Positions 16,467 through 25,485 of a DNA stretch of 64,000 nucleotides are shown here, one piece after another. Source of the stretch: Collinsella sp. AF33-16 (lineage in GTDB: Bacteria; Actinomycetota; Coriobacteriia; Coriobacteriales; Coriobacteriaceae); contig NZ_QRQC01000002.1 of assembly GCF_003475325.1 (NCBI RefSeq), forward strand, positions 88,320 through 152,319, written 5' to 3'. The notes below the pieces were generated by a model. It was not told the DNA's origin and ran no database searches. It was given only the letters and a program-made list of their open reading frames with translations. The position numbers and the translations under genes are program-made. The number at the start of each line of letters is the position of its first letter. Positions within the stretch are counted from its first letter, which is position 1.

Positions 16467-17845
16467 GCACGTCCATCCCGCGCTTCATGGTCGCTGCGCC
16501 CTCGAGCGGGAGCGGCAAGACGGTCGTCACGTGCGCGCTCCTGCGCGCGCTCGCGCGTCGCGGCCTTGCATGCGCGGCCTTCAAATGCGGACCCGACTAC
16601 ATTGACCCGCTCTTTCATCGCCGCGTCGTGGGTGCGCGCTCGGGCAATTTAGACGGCTTCTTCACCGACGCCCCGACGCTGCGCGCCCTGCTCGCACGCG
16701 GCGCCGCGGGCGCGGATGTCGCGGTGCTCGAGGGGGTTATGGGCTTCTACGACGGCATGGCGCCCGGCGTGGCCGACGCGAGCAGCTACCAGGTTGCGCG
16801 CGACACGGAAACGCCGGTCGTTTTAGTGGTGAACGGGCGCGGGGCGTCTTTATCGCTCGCCGCCGCAATCCGCGGCATTGCCGAGTTCCTGCCTTGTGCG
16901 AACGTGCGCGGCGTCGTGCTGAACAAGACGAGCGCCGCTGCCTGCGCCTACGCGGCGCCTGCGATCGAGAAGCACACGGGCGTCGCGGTTTTGGGGAATA
17001 TCCCCGCCGACGAGGCGTTCTCGCTCGAAAGCCGGCATCTGGGGCTTGTGACCGCCGACGAGGTCGAGCAGCTCTCCGCGCGCATCGACAAGATGGCCGA
17101 GCTGGTGGAAAAGAGCGTCGACGTCGACCGCTTGCTCGAAATAGCGGTGACGGCACCCGATATCCGCGAGGAACCTTACCGGTTGGAGCCGATCGCGGGA
17201 GCGCGGCCCATCGTCGCCGTCGCGCGTGACGAGGCGTTCTCGTTCTACTACGAGGAGAACCTGCGCGCGCTCGAGGACCTGGGTTGCGAGCTGGCCTTTT
17301 TCAGCCCCTTGTGTGATAGCGAGTTGCCCCGGGGGACAAGCGCCCTCTATCTGGGGGGCGGCTACCCGGAACTCCATGCGCGGCAGCTCTCCGAGAACGC
17401 GCCGATGCGCGAGGCGGTGCGGCGCGCGGTGGAATCCGGCATGCCGACGGTCGCCGAATGCGGTGGGTTTCTGTACCTGCAGCGCGAAATCGCCGATACC
17501 GAGGGGCGGCGCTGGCCTGTTGCGGGCGCCCTTGAGGGCGCAAGCGAGAACGGGGGAAGGCTGTCCCATTTCGGGTACGTGGAGCTTACTTCCCAACGCG
17601 ACGGGCTCTACGGGCCGCGCGGCACACGCATCCGCGCGCACGAGTTCCACTACTGGCAGTCCACCTGCCCGGGCGGCGACTTTTGGGCGCAGAAGCCCCG
17701 GCGCGACAAGGGCTGGCCGTGCATGACGACCACCCTGTCCCTGGTGGCGGGCTTCCCGCATGTGTACTATCCTGCGAACCCCGACGTTGCGCGCGCGTTC
17801 GCGTCTGCCGCAGCGTCGTTCGCAGAGAGGAGGCGGCATGGCTGA
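16463..17845 (+). CDS. cbiA: cobyrinate a,c-diamide synthase
   Basis: This 460-residue enzyme amidates the a and c side chains of cobyrinate using ATP and glutamine. The N-terminal synthetase domain has the P-loop APSSGSGKTVV and AFKCGPDYIDPLFH. The C-terminal triad glutaminase carries the nucleophile Cys in TVAECGGFLYLQ and a late His in RAHEFHYW. GTG 16463 overlaps cbiET in GTGA. Length is typical. Confidence 0.94.
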   Translation: MSTSIPRFMVAAPSSGSGKTVVTCALLRALARRGLACAAFKCGPDYIDPLFHRRVVGARSGNLDGFFTDAPTLRALLARGAAGADVAVLEGVMGFYDGMAPGVADASSYQVARDTETPVVLVVNGRGASLSLAAAIRGIAEFLPCANVRGVVLNKTSAAACAYAAPAIEKHTGVAVLGNIPADEAFSLESRHLGLVTADEVEQLSARIDKMAELVEKSVDVDRLLEIAVTAPDIREEPYRLEPIAGARPIVAVARDEAFSFYYEENLRALEDLGCELAFFSPLCDSELPRGTSALYLGGGYPELHARQLSENAPMREAVRRAVESGMPTVAECGGFLYLQREIADTEGRRWPVAGALEGASENGGRLSHFGYVELTSQRDGLYGPRGTRIRAHEFHYWQSTCPGGDFWAQKPRRDKGWPCMTTTLSLVAGFPHVYYPANPDVARAFASAAASFAERRRHG

Positions 17846-18980
17846 AACAACCGAAACCGCGCTTGCCTGCATCCGCGAGGAAGTCGAGCGAGCGTTCTCG
17901 TCGGCTCCGGGCGCCGTGCTCGAAGCCGCGCTCTCCCGGATCGCGCCTGCAGACGAGTGCGCCCGCGCCGCCGCGTACGCCGCGTGGGACTCCATCGCGC
18001 ACCCCTTGGGGGGATTGGGCGACTTTGAAGACGCTGTCGCGTGTATCGCCGCAGCTCAGGGGAGCGCCGAGGTGGCCGAGTTTCCTCGTGCGCTCGCGGT
18101 ATTCTTCTCCGACAACGGGGTCGTTGCCGAAGGCGTGTCGCAAAGCGGACAAGACGTGACGCGAGCCGTCGCGCGCAACATGTGCGAGGGGGCCACGAGC
18201 GCCTGCCGCATGGCGGCGTTCGCGGGTGCCGAGGTCGTGCCCGTCGACGTGGGTATGGCTCGGGGCATAGAAGACGCGCGCATGGTGCGCGCGAACGTGC
18301 GGCGGGGGAGCGGCAACATCGCGCACGGCTCCGCTATGTCTCGCGATGGGGCCGTGCGCGCGATCGAGGTCGGAATTGCCGTCGCGTGCGGGCTTGCCCG
18401 CGCCGGCGTGCGCCTTCTCGCCGCGGGCGAGATGGGCATCGGCAACACGACCACCTCGGCGGCGGTGGCCGCAGTGCTCATCCGGGCGGACGCGCGGAGC
18501 CTTGTCGGGCGCGGCGCGGGGCTCTCGGACGCCTCGCTCGCGCGCAAGCGCGACGTGGTCGAGCGCGCTATCGACGCGAACTCGCCCGATCCCGCCGACC
18601 CGATCGACGTGCTCTCGAAGGTGGGCGGCTTCGACATCGCTGCGATGTGCGGCTTCTACCTGGGGGCCGCGGTCTCGAAGGCGCCGGCGCTCCTCGACGG
18701 GGTCATATCCTGCACGGCGGCCCTGTGCGCGGCGCGCCTGTGCCCCAACGCCTTGGGCTACCTCGTGGGCACCCACGCATCAAGCGAACCCGCAAGCCGG
18801 GAGCTCCTTCGCGAGCTCGGCATAAAGGCGCCCCTCGACGCAGGCATGCACTTGGGCGAGGGCGCGGGCGCCATGGCGTATCTGCCCCTTCTGGATTCGG
18901 CGCTGCGCGTGTACCGGGATGGGAAGACGTTCACGGCGACTGGCATGGCTGCTTACGAGCATTTCGAGGCCGGGAAATGA
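17838..18980 (+). CDS. cobT: nicotinate-nucleotide:dimethylbenzimidazole phosphoribosyltransferase
   Basis: The 380-residue enzyme makes alpha-ribazole phosphate for the lower ligand. VFFSDNGVVAEGVSQSGQDV, the GEMGIGNTTTSAAVAAVL motif and the C-terminal GEGAGAMAYLPLLDSAL with the catalytic Glu identify CobT. ATG 17838 has GAGAGGAGG upstream and overlaps cbiA by 8 nt. No base-synthesis gene (bluB or bzaA-E) is in the window, so the base may be scavenged or made elsewhere. Confidence 0.93.
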   Translation: MAETTETALACIREEVERAFSSAPGAVLEAALSRIAPADECARAAAYAAWDSIAHPLGGLGDFEDAVACIAAAQGSAEVAEFPRALAVFFSDNGVVAEGVSQSGQDVTRAVARNMCEGATSACRMAAFAGAEVVPVDVGMARGIEDARMVRANVRRGSGNIAHGSAMSRDGAVRAIEVGIAVACGLARAGVRLLAAGEMGIGNTTTSAAVAAVLIRADARSLVGRGAGLSDASLARKRDVVERAIDANSPDPADPIDVLSKVGGFDIAAMCGFYLGAAVSKAPALLDGVISCTAALCAARLCPNALGYLVGTHASSEPASRELLRELGIKAPLDAGMHLGEGAGAMAYLPLLDSALRVYRDGKTFTATGMAAYEHFEAGK

Positions 18981-19525
18981 CGGTGACGCTCGTCATCGGC
19001 GCCGCCGCGAGCGGCAAGAGCGCCTACGCCGAGTCCCTGTGCCTCGGGCACGACGGCCCTCGCGTGTACCTGGCAACGATGGAGCCCTTCGGGGAAGAGG
19101 GCGCCCGCCGCATCGCGCGCCATCGTGCGCTGCGCGAAGGCAAAGGGTTTTCCACCCTCGAGTGCTCGCGTGACGTGGGCGCCGCAGCGCCCGGGCTTCC
19201 GCGCGGCTGCACACTTCTTTTGGAGGACGTGGGCAACCTGGTTGCGAACGAGCTCTTCGCGGAAGGCGGCTTGTCCCCGCGTGACCCTGACGCTGCGGCG
19301 CGCGAGGTACTCGGAGGCATCGAACGGCTCGCTCAGGCCGCTGCGTATACGGTAGTGGTCACCGTCGACGTGTTCGCCGATGGGATGCGCTACGATGAAG
19401 GGACCGAGGCATGGAGGCGCGCGCTCGCGCGCGTGAACGCGGGCGTGGCGGCGCTGGCCGACCATGCAGTCGAAGTGGTATGCGGGATTCCCGTGTGGAT
19501 GAAAGGCGAAGGACCTACAAGGTGA
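18977..19525 (+). CDS. cobU: adenosylcobinamide kinase/guanylyltransferase (CobU/CobP)
   Basis: The 182-residue protein has the CobU P-loop GAAASGKS (8-15). The segment RRIARHRALRE contains a His (49) aligning with the guanylylated His46 of Salmonella CobU, and LLLEDVGNLVANELF is also CobU-like. The region that usually reads NEVG-GIVP is replaced by VDVFADGMRYDEG. It should phosphorylate and guanylylate adenosylcobinamide. A second, fused CobU-like domain lies two genes downstream. It overlaps cobT (ATGA) and cobS (GTGA). Confidence 0.85.
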   Translation: MTVTLVIGAAASGKSAYAESLCLGHDGPRVYLATMEPFGEEGARRIARHRALREGKGFSTLECSRDVGAAAPGLPRGCTLLLEDVGNLVANELFAEGGLSPRDPDAAAREVLGGIERLAQAAAYTVVVTVDVFADGMRYDEGTEAWRRALARVNAGVAALADHAVEVVCGIPVWMKGEGPTR

Positions 19526-20289
19526 AGATAGCAGAGGCAATCGGCGCGGCGTTCGGAACGTTCTCGCGCATCCCCGTCCCGAAATCGGCCTGGACCGATT
19601 TCGGGTCAACCCATGCACTTGCCGCGTTTCCCCTGGTGGGCCTTGCGGAAGGCTTCCTCATGACGGCGTGGGGGTACGTGGCGAACCTGCTCGGCGTGCC
19701 CGCGACCATCGTCGCGGCCGTGCTCGCGGCGCTACCTGTGGCGGTGACGGGAGGCATCCACCTAGACGGGCTCTGCGACACCTCCGATGCGCTTGCAAGT
19801 TGGGCCCCGCGCGAGCGAAAGCTCGAGATCATGCACGATCCGCGGGCGGGCGCCTTCGGGGTCATCGGTGTTGTTGTGTACCTTATTCTGCAGTTTTCCC
19901 TGTTCACCGCGCTGCCGCTTACGGCGGGAGCGTTCCTCGCGCTTCTGTGCTCGCTCGTGTTCTCCCGCGCGCTTTCGGGACTCGCCGTTGAATGCTGGCC
20001 TGCCGCGCGGGCGGACGGCATGGCCGCGGGGCTCTCGCCTGCGAAGAAGCGCGCGGCGATCGTCGTGCCGCTTTGCGCTTTCGCTGCGGCTTCGGCTGCA
20101 GGGATGGTCGCGTGCGCTCAGGCCGTCGGCGCCTTTATGGCGGTGGCGGGGCTTTTGGTGCTCGCGTGGTACCGCCATGTTGCCCTGACCCGCTTCGGCG
20201 GGGTGACGGGGGATTTGGCCGGATGGTTTCTGCAATGGGCCGAGCTCGCGATGCTTGCCATGCTGGTGGTGGGGGGCATGCTCCTATGA
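19522..20289 (+). CDS. cobS: adenosylcobinamide-GDP ribazoletransferase (cobalamin synthase)
   Basis: This 255-residue membrane enzyme joins adenosylcobinamide-GDP to alpha-ribazole (phosphate). TFSRIPVPKS, FPLVGLAEG, the GGIHLDGLCDTSDALAS motif and HDPRAGAFGVIGVV are diagnostic. Five to six hydrophobic helices follow. GTG 19522 overlaps the cobU stop and its stop overlaps the next ATG by 4 nt, so translation is coupled. Confidence 0.93.
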   Translation: MKIAEAIGAAFGTFSRIPVPKSAWTDFGSTHALAAFPLVGLAEGFLMTAWGYVANLLGVPATIVAAVLAALPVAVTGGIHLDGLCDTSDALASWAPRERKLEIMHDPRAGAFGVIGVVVYLILQFSLFTALPLTAGAFLALLCSLVFSRALSGLAVECWPAARADGMAAGLSPAKKRAAIVVPLCAFAAASAAGMVACAQAVGAFMAVAGLLVLAWYRHVALTRFGGVTGDLAGWFLQWAELAMLAMLVVGGMLL

Positions 20290-21287
20290 TGCTCGTGGTA
20301 GGTGGCGCGCATTCGGGGAAGAGGACCTTCGTGCGCGAAAAACTCGGGTTCGCGGCGGACGATTTCGTCGACGCGGCGCAGCTTGCGGAGGGCGGCGTGC
20401 CCGCGGCTTTTGCCGGCCGCGTCGCATACCGTGCTGAGGAACTCGTACGCGCGCTCGACGCTGACCGGGCGCTCGAGCGGCTGATCGGCTTCGACGCAGT
20501 GATTCTGCCCTTGGTCGGCTCGGGGGTCGTCCCCTTGCGTGCGGAAGACGCCCAATGGCGCGAGCGCGCGGGGCGCCTGGGATGCGCGCTCGCTGCGCGC
20601 GCCGACGTCGTCGTGCGCATGACGTGCGGGATTCCCCAGGTCATCAAAGGAAACCTTGCCGATGCACCTCGAGGGACGCAGGGCGCGGGTGCGCCTTTGG
20701 AAGTCGTCTTCGTGCGCCATGGTGCCACTGCGGGCACGGAAGACCATCGCTACAGCGGGGCGGGCACCGACGAGCCCCTGTCGAGTGCGGGCGAGCGCGC
20801 TTTGCGCGACCTCGCGTGCGATCGTGACGTGTTCCGTGTTATCACGAGCGGCATGGCCCGCACCGACCAGACGGCGCGCATCCTCTTCCCGAACGCGGAG
20901 CTTATGGCGTGCCCCGGTCTGCGCGAGATGGATTTCGGCGACTTCGAGGGGCGAAGCGCCGCCGAGCTTAAAGAGGATGCGCGCTATCGCGCCTGGGTAG
21001 ACTCCTGGTGCGAGACGCGCTGCCCGCATGGCGAGGGCAAGAGCGATTTCACCCGCCGCGTCATCGCGGCGTTTCGGGAGGCGTGCGAATCGGAGCGCGC
21101 CCAGGGGAGTGGGCGCGCCGTCTTCGTCGTTCACGCGGGTACCGTGAAAGCGCTGCTCTCCGAGCTAGCTGTCCCGAAAATGGGATACTTCGACGTGCAT
21201 ACCGAGCCGGGCGGCGCATGGGCCGCCACTTGGGATGGGCGCTGCCTTCGCGACGTTCGCCCCGCTTCGGGGGGCGATGCCCGGTGA
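20286..21287 (+). CDS. fusion of CobU-like P-loop domain and CobC-type alpha-ribazole phosphatase
   Basis: The 333-residue protein has two parts. Residues 1-125 resemble CobU: P-loop GGAHSGKR (6-13), LPLVGSGVVPL in place of NEVGMGIVP, and a CGIPQVIKG end, but the segment with the guanylylated His is missing. Residues 138-320 form a histidine phosphatase with the catalytic RHG at 144-146, LREMDFGDFEGRS and VVHAGTVKALL, matching CobC, which removes phosphate from alpha-ribazole 5'-phosphate. The phosphatase half is likely active; the CobU half may be a regulatory or complementary partner of cobU (inference). Confidence 0.8.
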   Translation: MMLVVGGAHSGKRTFVREKLGFAADDFVDAAQLAEGGVPAAFAGRVAYRAEELVRALDADRALERLIGFDAVILPLVGSGVVPLRAEDAQWRERAGRLGCALAARADVVVRMTCGIPQVIKGNLADAPRGTQGAGAPLEVVFVRHGATAGTEDHRYSGAGTDEPLSSAGERALRDLACDRDVFRVITSGMARTDQTARILFPNAELMACPGLREMDFGDFEGRSAAELKEDARYRAWVDSWCETRCPHGEGKSDFTRRVIAAFREACESERAQGSGRAVFVVHAGTVKALLSELAVPKMGYFDVHTEPGGAWAATWDGRCLRDVRPASGGDAR

Positions 21288-22261
21288 TGACGATTCTTGC
21301 CGTCGCCGCCGGGTTCGCGGCCGACCTTGCCTTCGGCGACCCGCGCTGGCTTCCCCATCCCGTCGTCGCCATGGGGCGCGCGATCACGTGGGCCGAAGGC
21401 CGCCTGCGGGGCGCATTCCCGCAAACGTCCGCGGGCACGCGCGCCGCAGGGCTTGTGCTCGCCGTGGCGCTTCCGCTTGCGTGTGGGCTTTTGACCTGGG
21501 GAATCCTGCATCTTTGCGGCATGGTTCACTCCGGCCTGCGCTTCGTGGCCGAGGCATGGGCGAGCTATCAGATTCTCGCGGCATGCGAGCTGCGCCGCCA
21601 GAGCCTGGCCGTGGCCCGTGCGTTCTCGAGGGGCGGCCTTGTCGCGGCGCGTGAAGCTGTCGGGCTCATCGTGGGACGCGACACGTCTGTTCTCGACGAG
21701 CAGGGCGTCGCGCGCGCCGCCGTGGAAACGGTGGCGGAGAATGCGAGCGACGGCGTCATCGCGCCGCTTTTCTACCTTATGATCGGGGGTGCGCCCTTGG
21801 GCATGGCGTACAAGGCGGTGAACACGCTCGACAGCATGGTGGGCTACAAAAACGAGCGCTACATCGACTTCGGCTGCGCCTCGGCGCGCCTCGACGATGC
21901 GGTGAACTGGATTCCCTCGCGCTTATCGGCCCTGCTCATGATCGCCGTATGCCCGATCGTCGGGCTCGACGCGCGCGGGGCGGCGCGCATCTGGCGCCGC
22001 GACAGGCGTCGCCATGCGAGCCCGAACGCGGCACAGACCGAGTCAGCGTGCGCGGGCGCGCTCGGGCTGCGCCTGGCAGGACCCGCGGTGTATTTTGGCA
22101 AGCTCGTTGAGAAACCGACGATAGGCGACGCGTCCCGTGAAATCGAGTGGGGCGACATCGCCCGGGCGACAAGGCTCATGCTCGCCGCGTCCGTATGCGC
22201 GCTCGTCGTCTTCGGTGCCGCGCGCGCGGCGGTCGTGCTCGCCGTGGGGGCGATGGCATGA
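21287..22261 (+). CDS. cbiB: adenosylcobinamide-phosphate synthase
   Basis: The 324-residue membrane protein attaches the aminopropanol (phosphate) linker to adenosylcobyric acid. FAADLAFGDPRWLPHPVVAMG at the N-terminus, ETVAENASDGVIAPLFY, and AYKAVNTLDSMVGYKNERY are the CbiB signature segments. ATG 21287 overlaps the preceding TGA; GTG 21284 is a possible alternative one codon earlier. The stop overlaps the cobD ATG by 4 nt. Confidence 0.93.
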   Translation: MTILAVAAGFAADLAFGDPRWLPHPVVAMGRAITWAEGRLRGAFPQTSAGTRAAGLVLAVALPLACGLLTWGILHLCGMVHSGLRFVAEAWASYQILAACELRRQSLAVARAFSRGGLVAAREAVGLIVGRDTSVLDEQGVARAAVETVAENASDGVIAPLFYLMIGGAPLGMAYKAVNTLDSMVGYKNERYIDFGCASARLDDAVNWIPSRLSALLMIAVCPIVGLDARGAARIWRRDRRRHASPNAAQTESACAGALGLRLAGPAVYFGKLVEKPTIGDASREIEWGDIARATRLMLAASVCALVVFGAARAAVVLAVGAMA

Positions 22262-23481
22262 GGGAAGACCACGCCGCGCCCCGGGCTGCCGGGGGAATCC
22301 TGCGTGCCCGTGCGCATGGGGGTAGCACGCAATCGCTCGGCATCGCTTGCGAGGGGGGCGCCTCCGACCTCATCGACTTCTCGGTGAACGTGAATCCGGC
22401 AGGCCCCTCGCCGCGCGCCGTCGCCGCAGCTTGCAAGGCGCTTTCTCGAATCGACGCCTACCCCGATAGGGAAAGCCTCGCCCTCGTTCGCGCCCTAGCG
22501 CGCGCCCAGGGCATTCCCGAAGATACTATCGTCTGCGGCGCGGGCGCGGCCGACATCATCTGGCGGCTCGCCGCGGCGGTGCGTCCGAAACGCATCGTCG
22601 TGTGCGCGCCGACGTTCTCTGAATATGCGGAGGCGGCATCGTACTACGGCGCATGCGTGCAGGAGTTCCCGCTCTCCGAAGCGGACGACTTCGACGTGCC
22701 CGCCTCCTTCGCCCGCGCGATCGAGGGGCCGGGAGACGTGGCGTACCTCTGCAATCCGAACAACCCGACGGGGCGACTCGTCGACCCCAGCGTGATCGAT
22801 GCCGCGGCTTGCCGCTGCGAGCAGGTGGGCGCGCTGCTCGTCGTGGACGAGTGCTTCCTCGGATTTGCGCCCGACGCCCGCGAAAGGAGCGTGGCCGCAC
22901 GTGCCGCGTGTTCGCGCCATGTGGCCGTGCTCTCCGCGTTCACCAAGCTCTACGGAATGGCGGGGTTGCGGTTGGGATATCTGATCAGCGGAAACGCCCA
23001 ACTCATCGAGGGGATTCGCCGGGCGGGGCAGGCGTGGCCCGTCTCCTCGGTCGCCGAGGCCGCGGGCATCGCCGCCCTGGAAGACGTTGAATACGTCTCG
23101 CGCACGCGCGATGTATTGGCGGGCGAGCGAGCGTGGCTTTCCCACGAGCTCTCCTCGCTCGGGCTTTCCGTCGTGCCGTCGGATGCGAACTTCCTTTTAG
23201 TCCGCACGCCGGCGAAAGACATCCCCGAGCGCCTGTATGATCAGGGGGTTTTGGTCCGCACGTGCGACTCTTTTTCGGTACTGTCCCGTTTCTGGTGCCG
23301 CGTCGCGGTGCGCACGCGCAAGGAGAACGCCCGGCTTGCGATGGCGTTCGGCCGTGCGCTTCGGGCGGAAGACGCATCGGGCGAAGGCGAACCCGACGAA
23401 CGGGGCGGCGCTTCTTTCAGCGGCGCTATGGCGGGCGCGGATGGCCGAGGCTTGGCGAAGGAGGTCGATACCCGTGGGTAG
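22258..23481 (+). CDS. cobD: threonine-phosphate decarboxylase, HisC-like aminotransferase fold
   Basis: The 407-residue PLP enzyme is expected to form aminopropanol phosphate from threonine phosphate. DLIDFSVNVNPAGPSPRAV, CNPNNPTGRLVDP and the PLP-lysine region SAFTKLYGMAGLRLGY show the CobD/HisC family. A histidinol-phosphate aminotransferase would look similar, but position between cbiB and cbiP favours CobD. The last 40 or so residues are a low-complexity extension that is not part of the fold. Confidence 0.87.
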   Translation: MREDHAAPRAAGGILRARAHGGSTQSLGIACEGGASDLIDFSVNVNPAGPSPRAVAAACKALSRIDAYPDRESLALVRALARAQGIPEDTIVCGAGAADIIWRLAAAVRPKRIVVCAPTFSEYAEAASYYGACVQEFPLSEADDFDVPASFARAIEGPGDVAYLCNPNNPTGRLVDPSVIDAAACRCEQVGALLVVDECFLGFAPDARERSVAARAACSRHVAVLSAFTKLYGMAGLRLGYLISGNAQLIEGIRRAGQAWPVSSVAEAAGIAALEDVEYVSRTRDVLAGERAWLSHELSSLGLSVVPSDANFLLVRTPAKDIPERLYDQGVLVRTCDSFSVLSRFWCRVAVRTRKENARLAMAFGRALRAEDASGEGEPDERGGASFSGAMAGADGRGLAKEVDTRG

Positions 23482-24973
23482 GGCCAAGCCCATCATGATC
23501 CAGGGCACCATGTCGAACGCGGGGAAGAGCCTGCTCGCGGCGGGGCTGTGCCGCGTGCTTTCGCAGGACGGCCTGCGCGTGACTCCCTTCAAGAGCCAGA
23601 ACATGGCACTCAACAGCGGCGTCACGGCCGACGGGCTCGAGATGGGGCGCGCCCAGATCATGCAGGCCGAGGCGTGCGGCATCGCGCCCGACGTGCGCAT
23701 GAACCCCATCCTGCTCAAGCCCGAAAGCGGCCACCGAAGCCAGCTCATCGTGGCCGGCAAGGCGCAGGGAGCCTTCGCTGCGAGGGACTACTTCGCGCGA
23801 AAGAAGGCGCTCATGCCGCAGATTTTGGAGTCGTTCGATTCGCTCGCGGAGGATAACGACGTCATCGTCATCGAGGGCGCCGGCAGCCCCGCCGAAATCA
23901 ACCTTGCCGAAAACGACATCGTCAACATGGGGCTCGCGCGCGCCGTGTCCTCCCCCGTGCTGCTTGCGGGCGACATCGACCCGGGCGGGGTATTTGCCCA
24001 GCTCTACGGCACGGTCGCGCTCCTTGCGCCCGAGGACCGCGCTCTTTTGCGGGGGCTTGTGGTGAACAAGTTCCGCGGCGATGTGGAAATCCTGCGCCCG
24101 GGTTTGGCCCCGCTCGAGAAGATGTGCGGGGTTCCCGTCGTGGGGGTCGTGCCGTATCTTACGCTTGACCTGGACGACGAGGACTCGCTCGCGCCGCGCC
24201 TATCTGCCCGCGAGGCGCGCGGCGTCATCGACGTCGCCGTCGTGCGTCTTCCGCATCTGTCGAACTTCACCGACTTCGACCCGCTTTCGCGCGTGCCCGG
24301 CGTGGGCGTGCGCTACGTTTCCTCGACGAGCGATCTGGGCCGACCCGACCTGGTGGTGCTTCCCGGCTCGAAGACTACGCTCGACGACGCGCGCTGGCTT
24401 GCGGCTAGCGGCATCGGAGCCTGTGTACGCGCGCTTTCGGGCGCGGGCACGCCGGTGCTCGGCATATGCGGAGGCTACCAGCTTTTGGGAGACGAGCTTT
24501 CCGACCCGCACGGCAGGGAAGGCGCTGGCACCGCGCGCGGGCTCGGGCTCATCCCTGCAAGTACGGTGTTCAAGGAGGAAAAGCGCCTCGCCCAGTCGGA
24601 GCTGCGCATCACGGGCGCCCAAGGCGCGTTCTCGGTGTGGAACGGCATGACGGCGCGCGGGTACGAGATTCACGACGGCGAAACGACCGTCTCCTGCGCT
24701 CCTGCGGGCACGATTGGCGGCAAACCGGAAGGCGCGGCCTGCGGAAACGTGTTCGGAACCTATCTCCACGGCCTGTTCGACGAACCGGGGGTTGCGCTCG
24801 CCCTCGCGCGCTCGCTCGCGCGCATGCGCGGCCTGCCCGAGAGCGTCGTGGGTGCTGCGGGCGCGGCGTCCGCGGCCGATCACCGTGCGCGCGAGTTTGA
24901 CCGCCTGGCCGACGTCGTGCGCGGGGCGCTCGACATGGAGTATGTCTACCGCATTATCGAGGAGGGCGTATGA
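23474..24973 (+). CDS. cbiP: cobyric acid synthase
   Basis: The 499-residue glutamine amidotransferase amidates b, d, e and g side chains of adenosylcobyrinate diamide. The N-terminal IMIQGTMSNAGKSLLAAGL P-loop, FKSQNMALNSGVT and VIEGAGSPAEINL are followed by a triad glutaminase with the nucleophile Cys in LGICGGYQLLGD and His in TYLHGLFD. GTG 23474 overlaps cobD by 8 nt. Length is normal. Confidence 0.95.
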   Translation: MGRAKPIMIQGTMSNAGKSLLAAGLCRVLSQDGLRVTPFKSQNMALNSGVTADGLEMGRAQIMQAEACGIAPDVRMNPILLKPESGHRSQLIVAGKAQGAFAARDYFARKKALMPQILESFDSLAEDNDVIVIEGAGSPAEINLAENDIVNMGLARAVSSPVLLAGDIDPGGVFAQLYGTVALLAPEDRALLRGLVVNKFRGDVEILRPGLAPLEKMCGVPVVGVVPYLTLDLDDEDSLAPRLSAREARGVIDVAVVRLPHLSNFTDFDPLSRVPGVGVRYVSSTSDLGRPDLVVLPGSKTTLDDARWLAASGIGACVRALSGAGTPVLGICGGYQLLGDELSDPHGREGAGTARGLGLIPASTVFKEEKRLAQSELRITGAQGAFSVWNGMTARGYEIHDGETTVSCAPAGTIGGKPEGAACGNVFGTYLHGLFDEPGVALALARSLARMRGLPESVVGAAGAASAADHRAREFDRLADVVRGALDMEYVYRIIEEGV

Positions 24974-25485
24974 TCCACGTGTATCATGGCGACGGCAAAG
25001 GCAAGACCACGGCGGCGATGGGCCTCGCCCTTCGCATGCTCGCTGCAGGCCGCCGCGTCGTCGTCGTGCAGTTCCTGAAAGACGGCGAAAGCGGGGAGGT
25101 GCGCCTGCTCGCCGAGCATTTTGGCGTGCCCGTGTTCGCGGGGAAGGCGTCGGACAAGTTTACCTGGTCGATGACGTCGGAAGAACTTGCCGCGACGTGC
25201 GAGCTGCACGATGGGAACCTCGCTTCCGCGCTCGCCGAGCTCGAGGGCGCGCAAGAGGGACTGCTCGTGCTCGACGAGGCGCTCGACGCGCTTTCGAAGG
25301 GGCTTGTCGACGAGGCACTCGTGGACCGCGCACTCGATATGTCCGCGCTCGGCGTCGAAGTAGTGCTCACCGGGCGCGCGCCTTCCCGCAAGATCGTGGA
25401 GAAGGCCGACTACATAACCGAGATGCGGTGCAAGAAACACCCCTACGAGCAGGGGATATGTGCAAGGGAAGGAGTGGAGTACTAG
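24970..25485 (+). CDS. cobA: cob(I)yrinic acid a,c-diamide adenosyltransferase (CobA/CobO/BtuR)
   Basis: The 171-residue enzyme transfers adenosyl from ATP to the corrinoid cobalt. The P-loop GDGKGKTT (7-14), VVVQFLKDGESGE, LLVLDEALDAL and VVLTGRAPSRKIVEKADYITEM are family hallmarks. ATG 24970 overlaps cbiP (ATGA), and its stop abuts cbiC without a gap. The CobA/BtuR name refers to the adenosyltransferase, not uroporphyrinogen methyltransferase. Confidence 0.94.
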   Translation: MIHVYHGDGKGKTTAAMGLALRMLAAGRRVVVVQFLKDGESGEVRLLAEHFGVPVFAGKASDKFTWSMTSEELAATCELHDGNLASALAELEGAQEGLLVLDEALDALSKGLVDEALVDRALDMSALGVEVVLTGRAPSRKIVEKADYITEMRCKKHPYEQGICAREGVEY

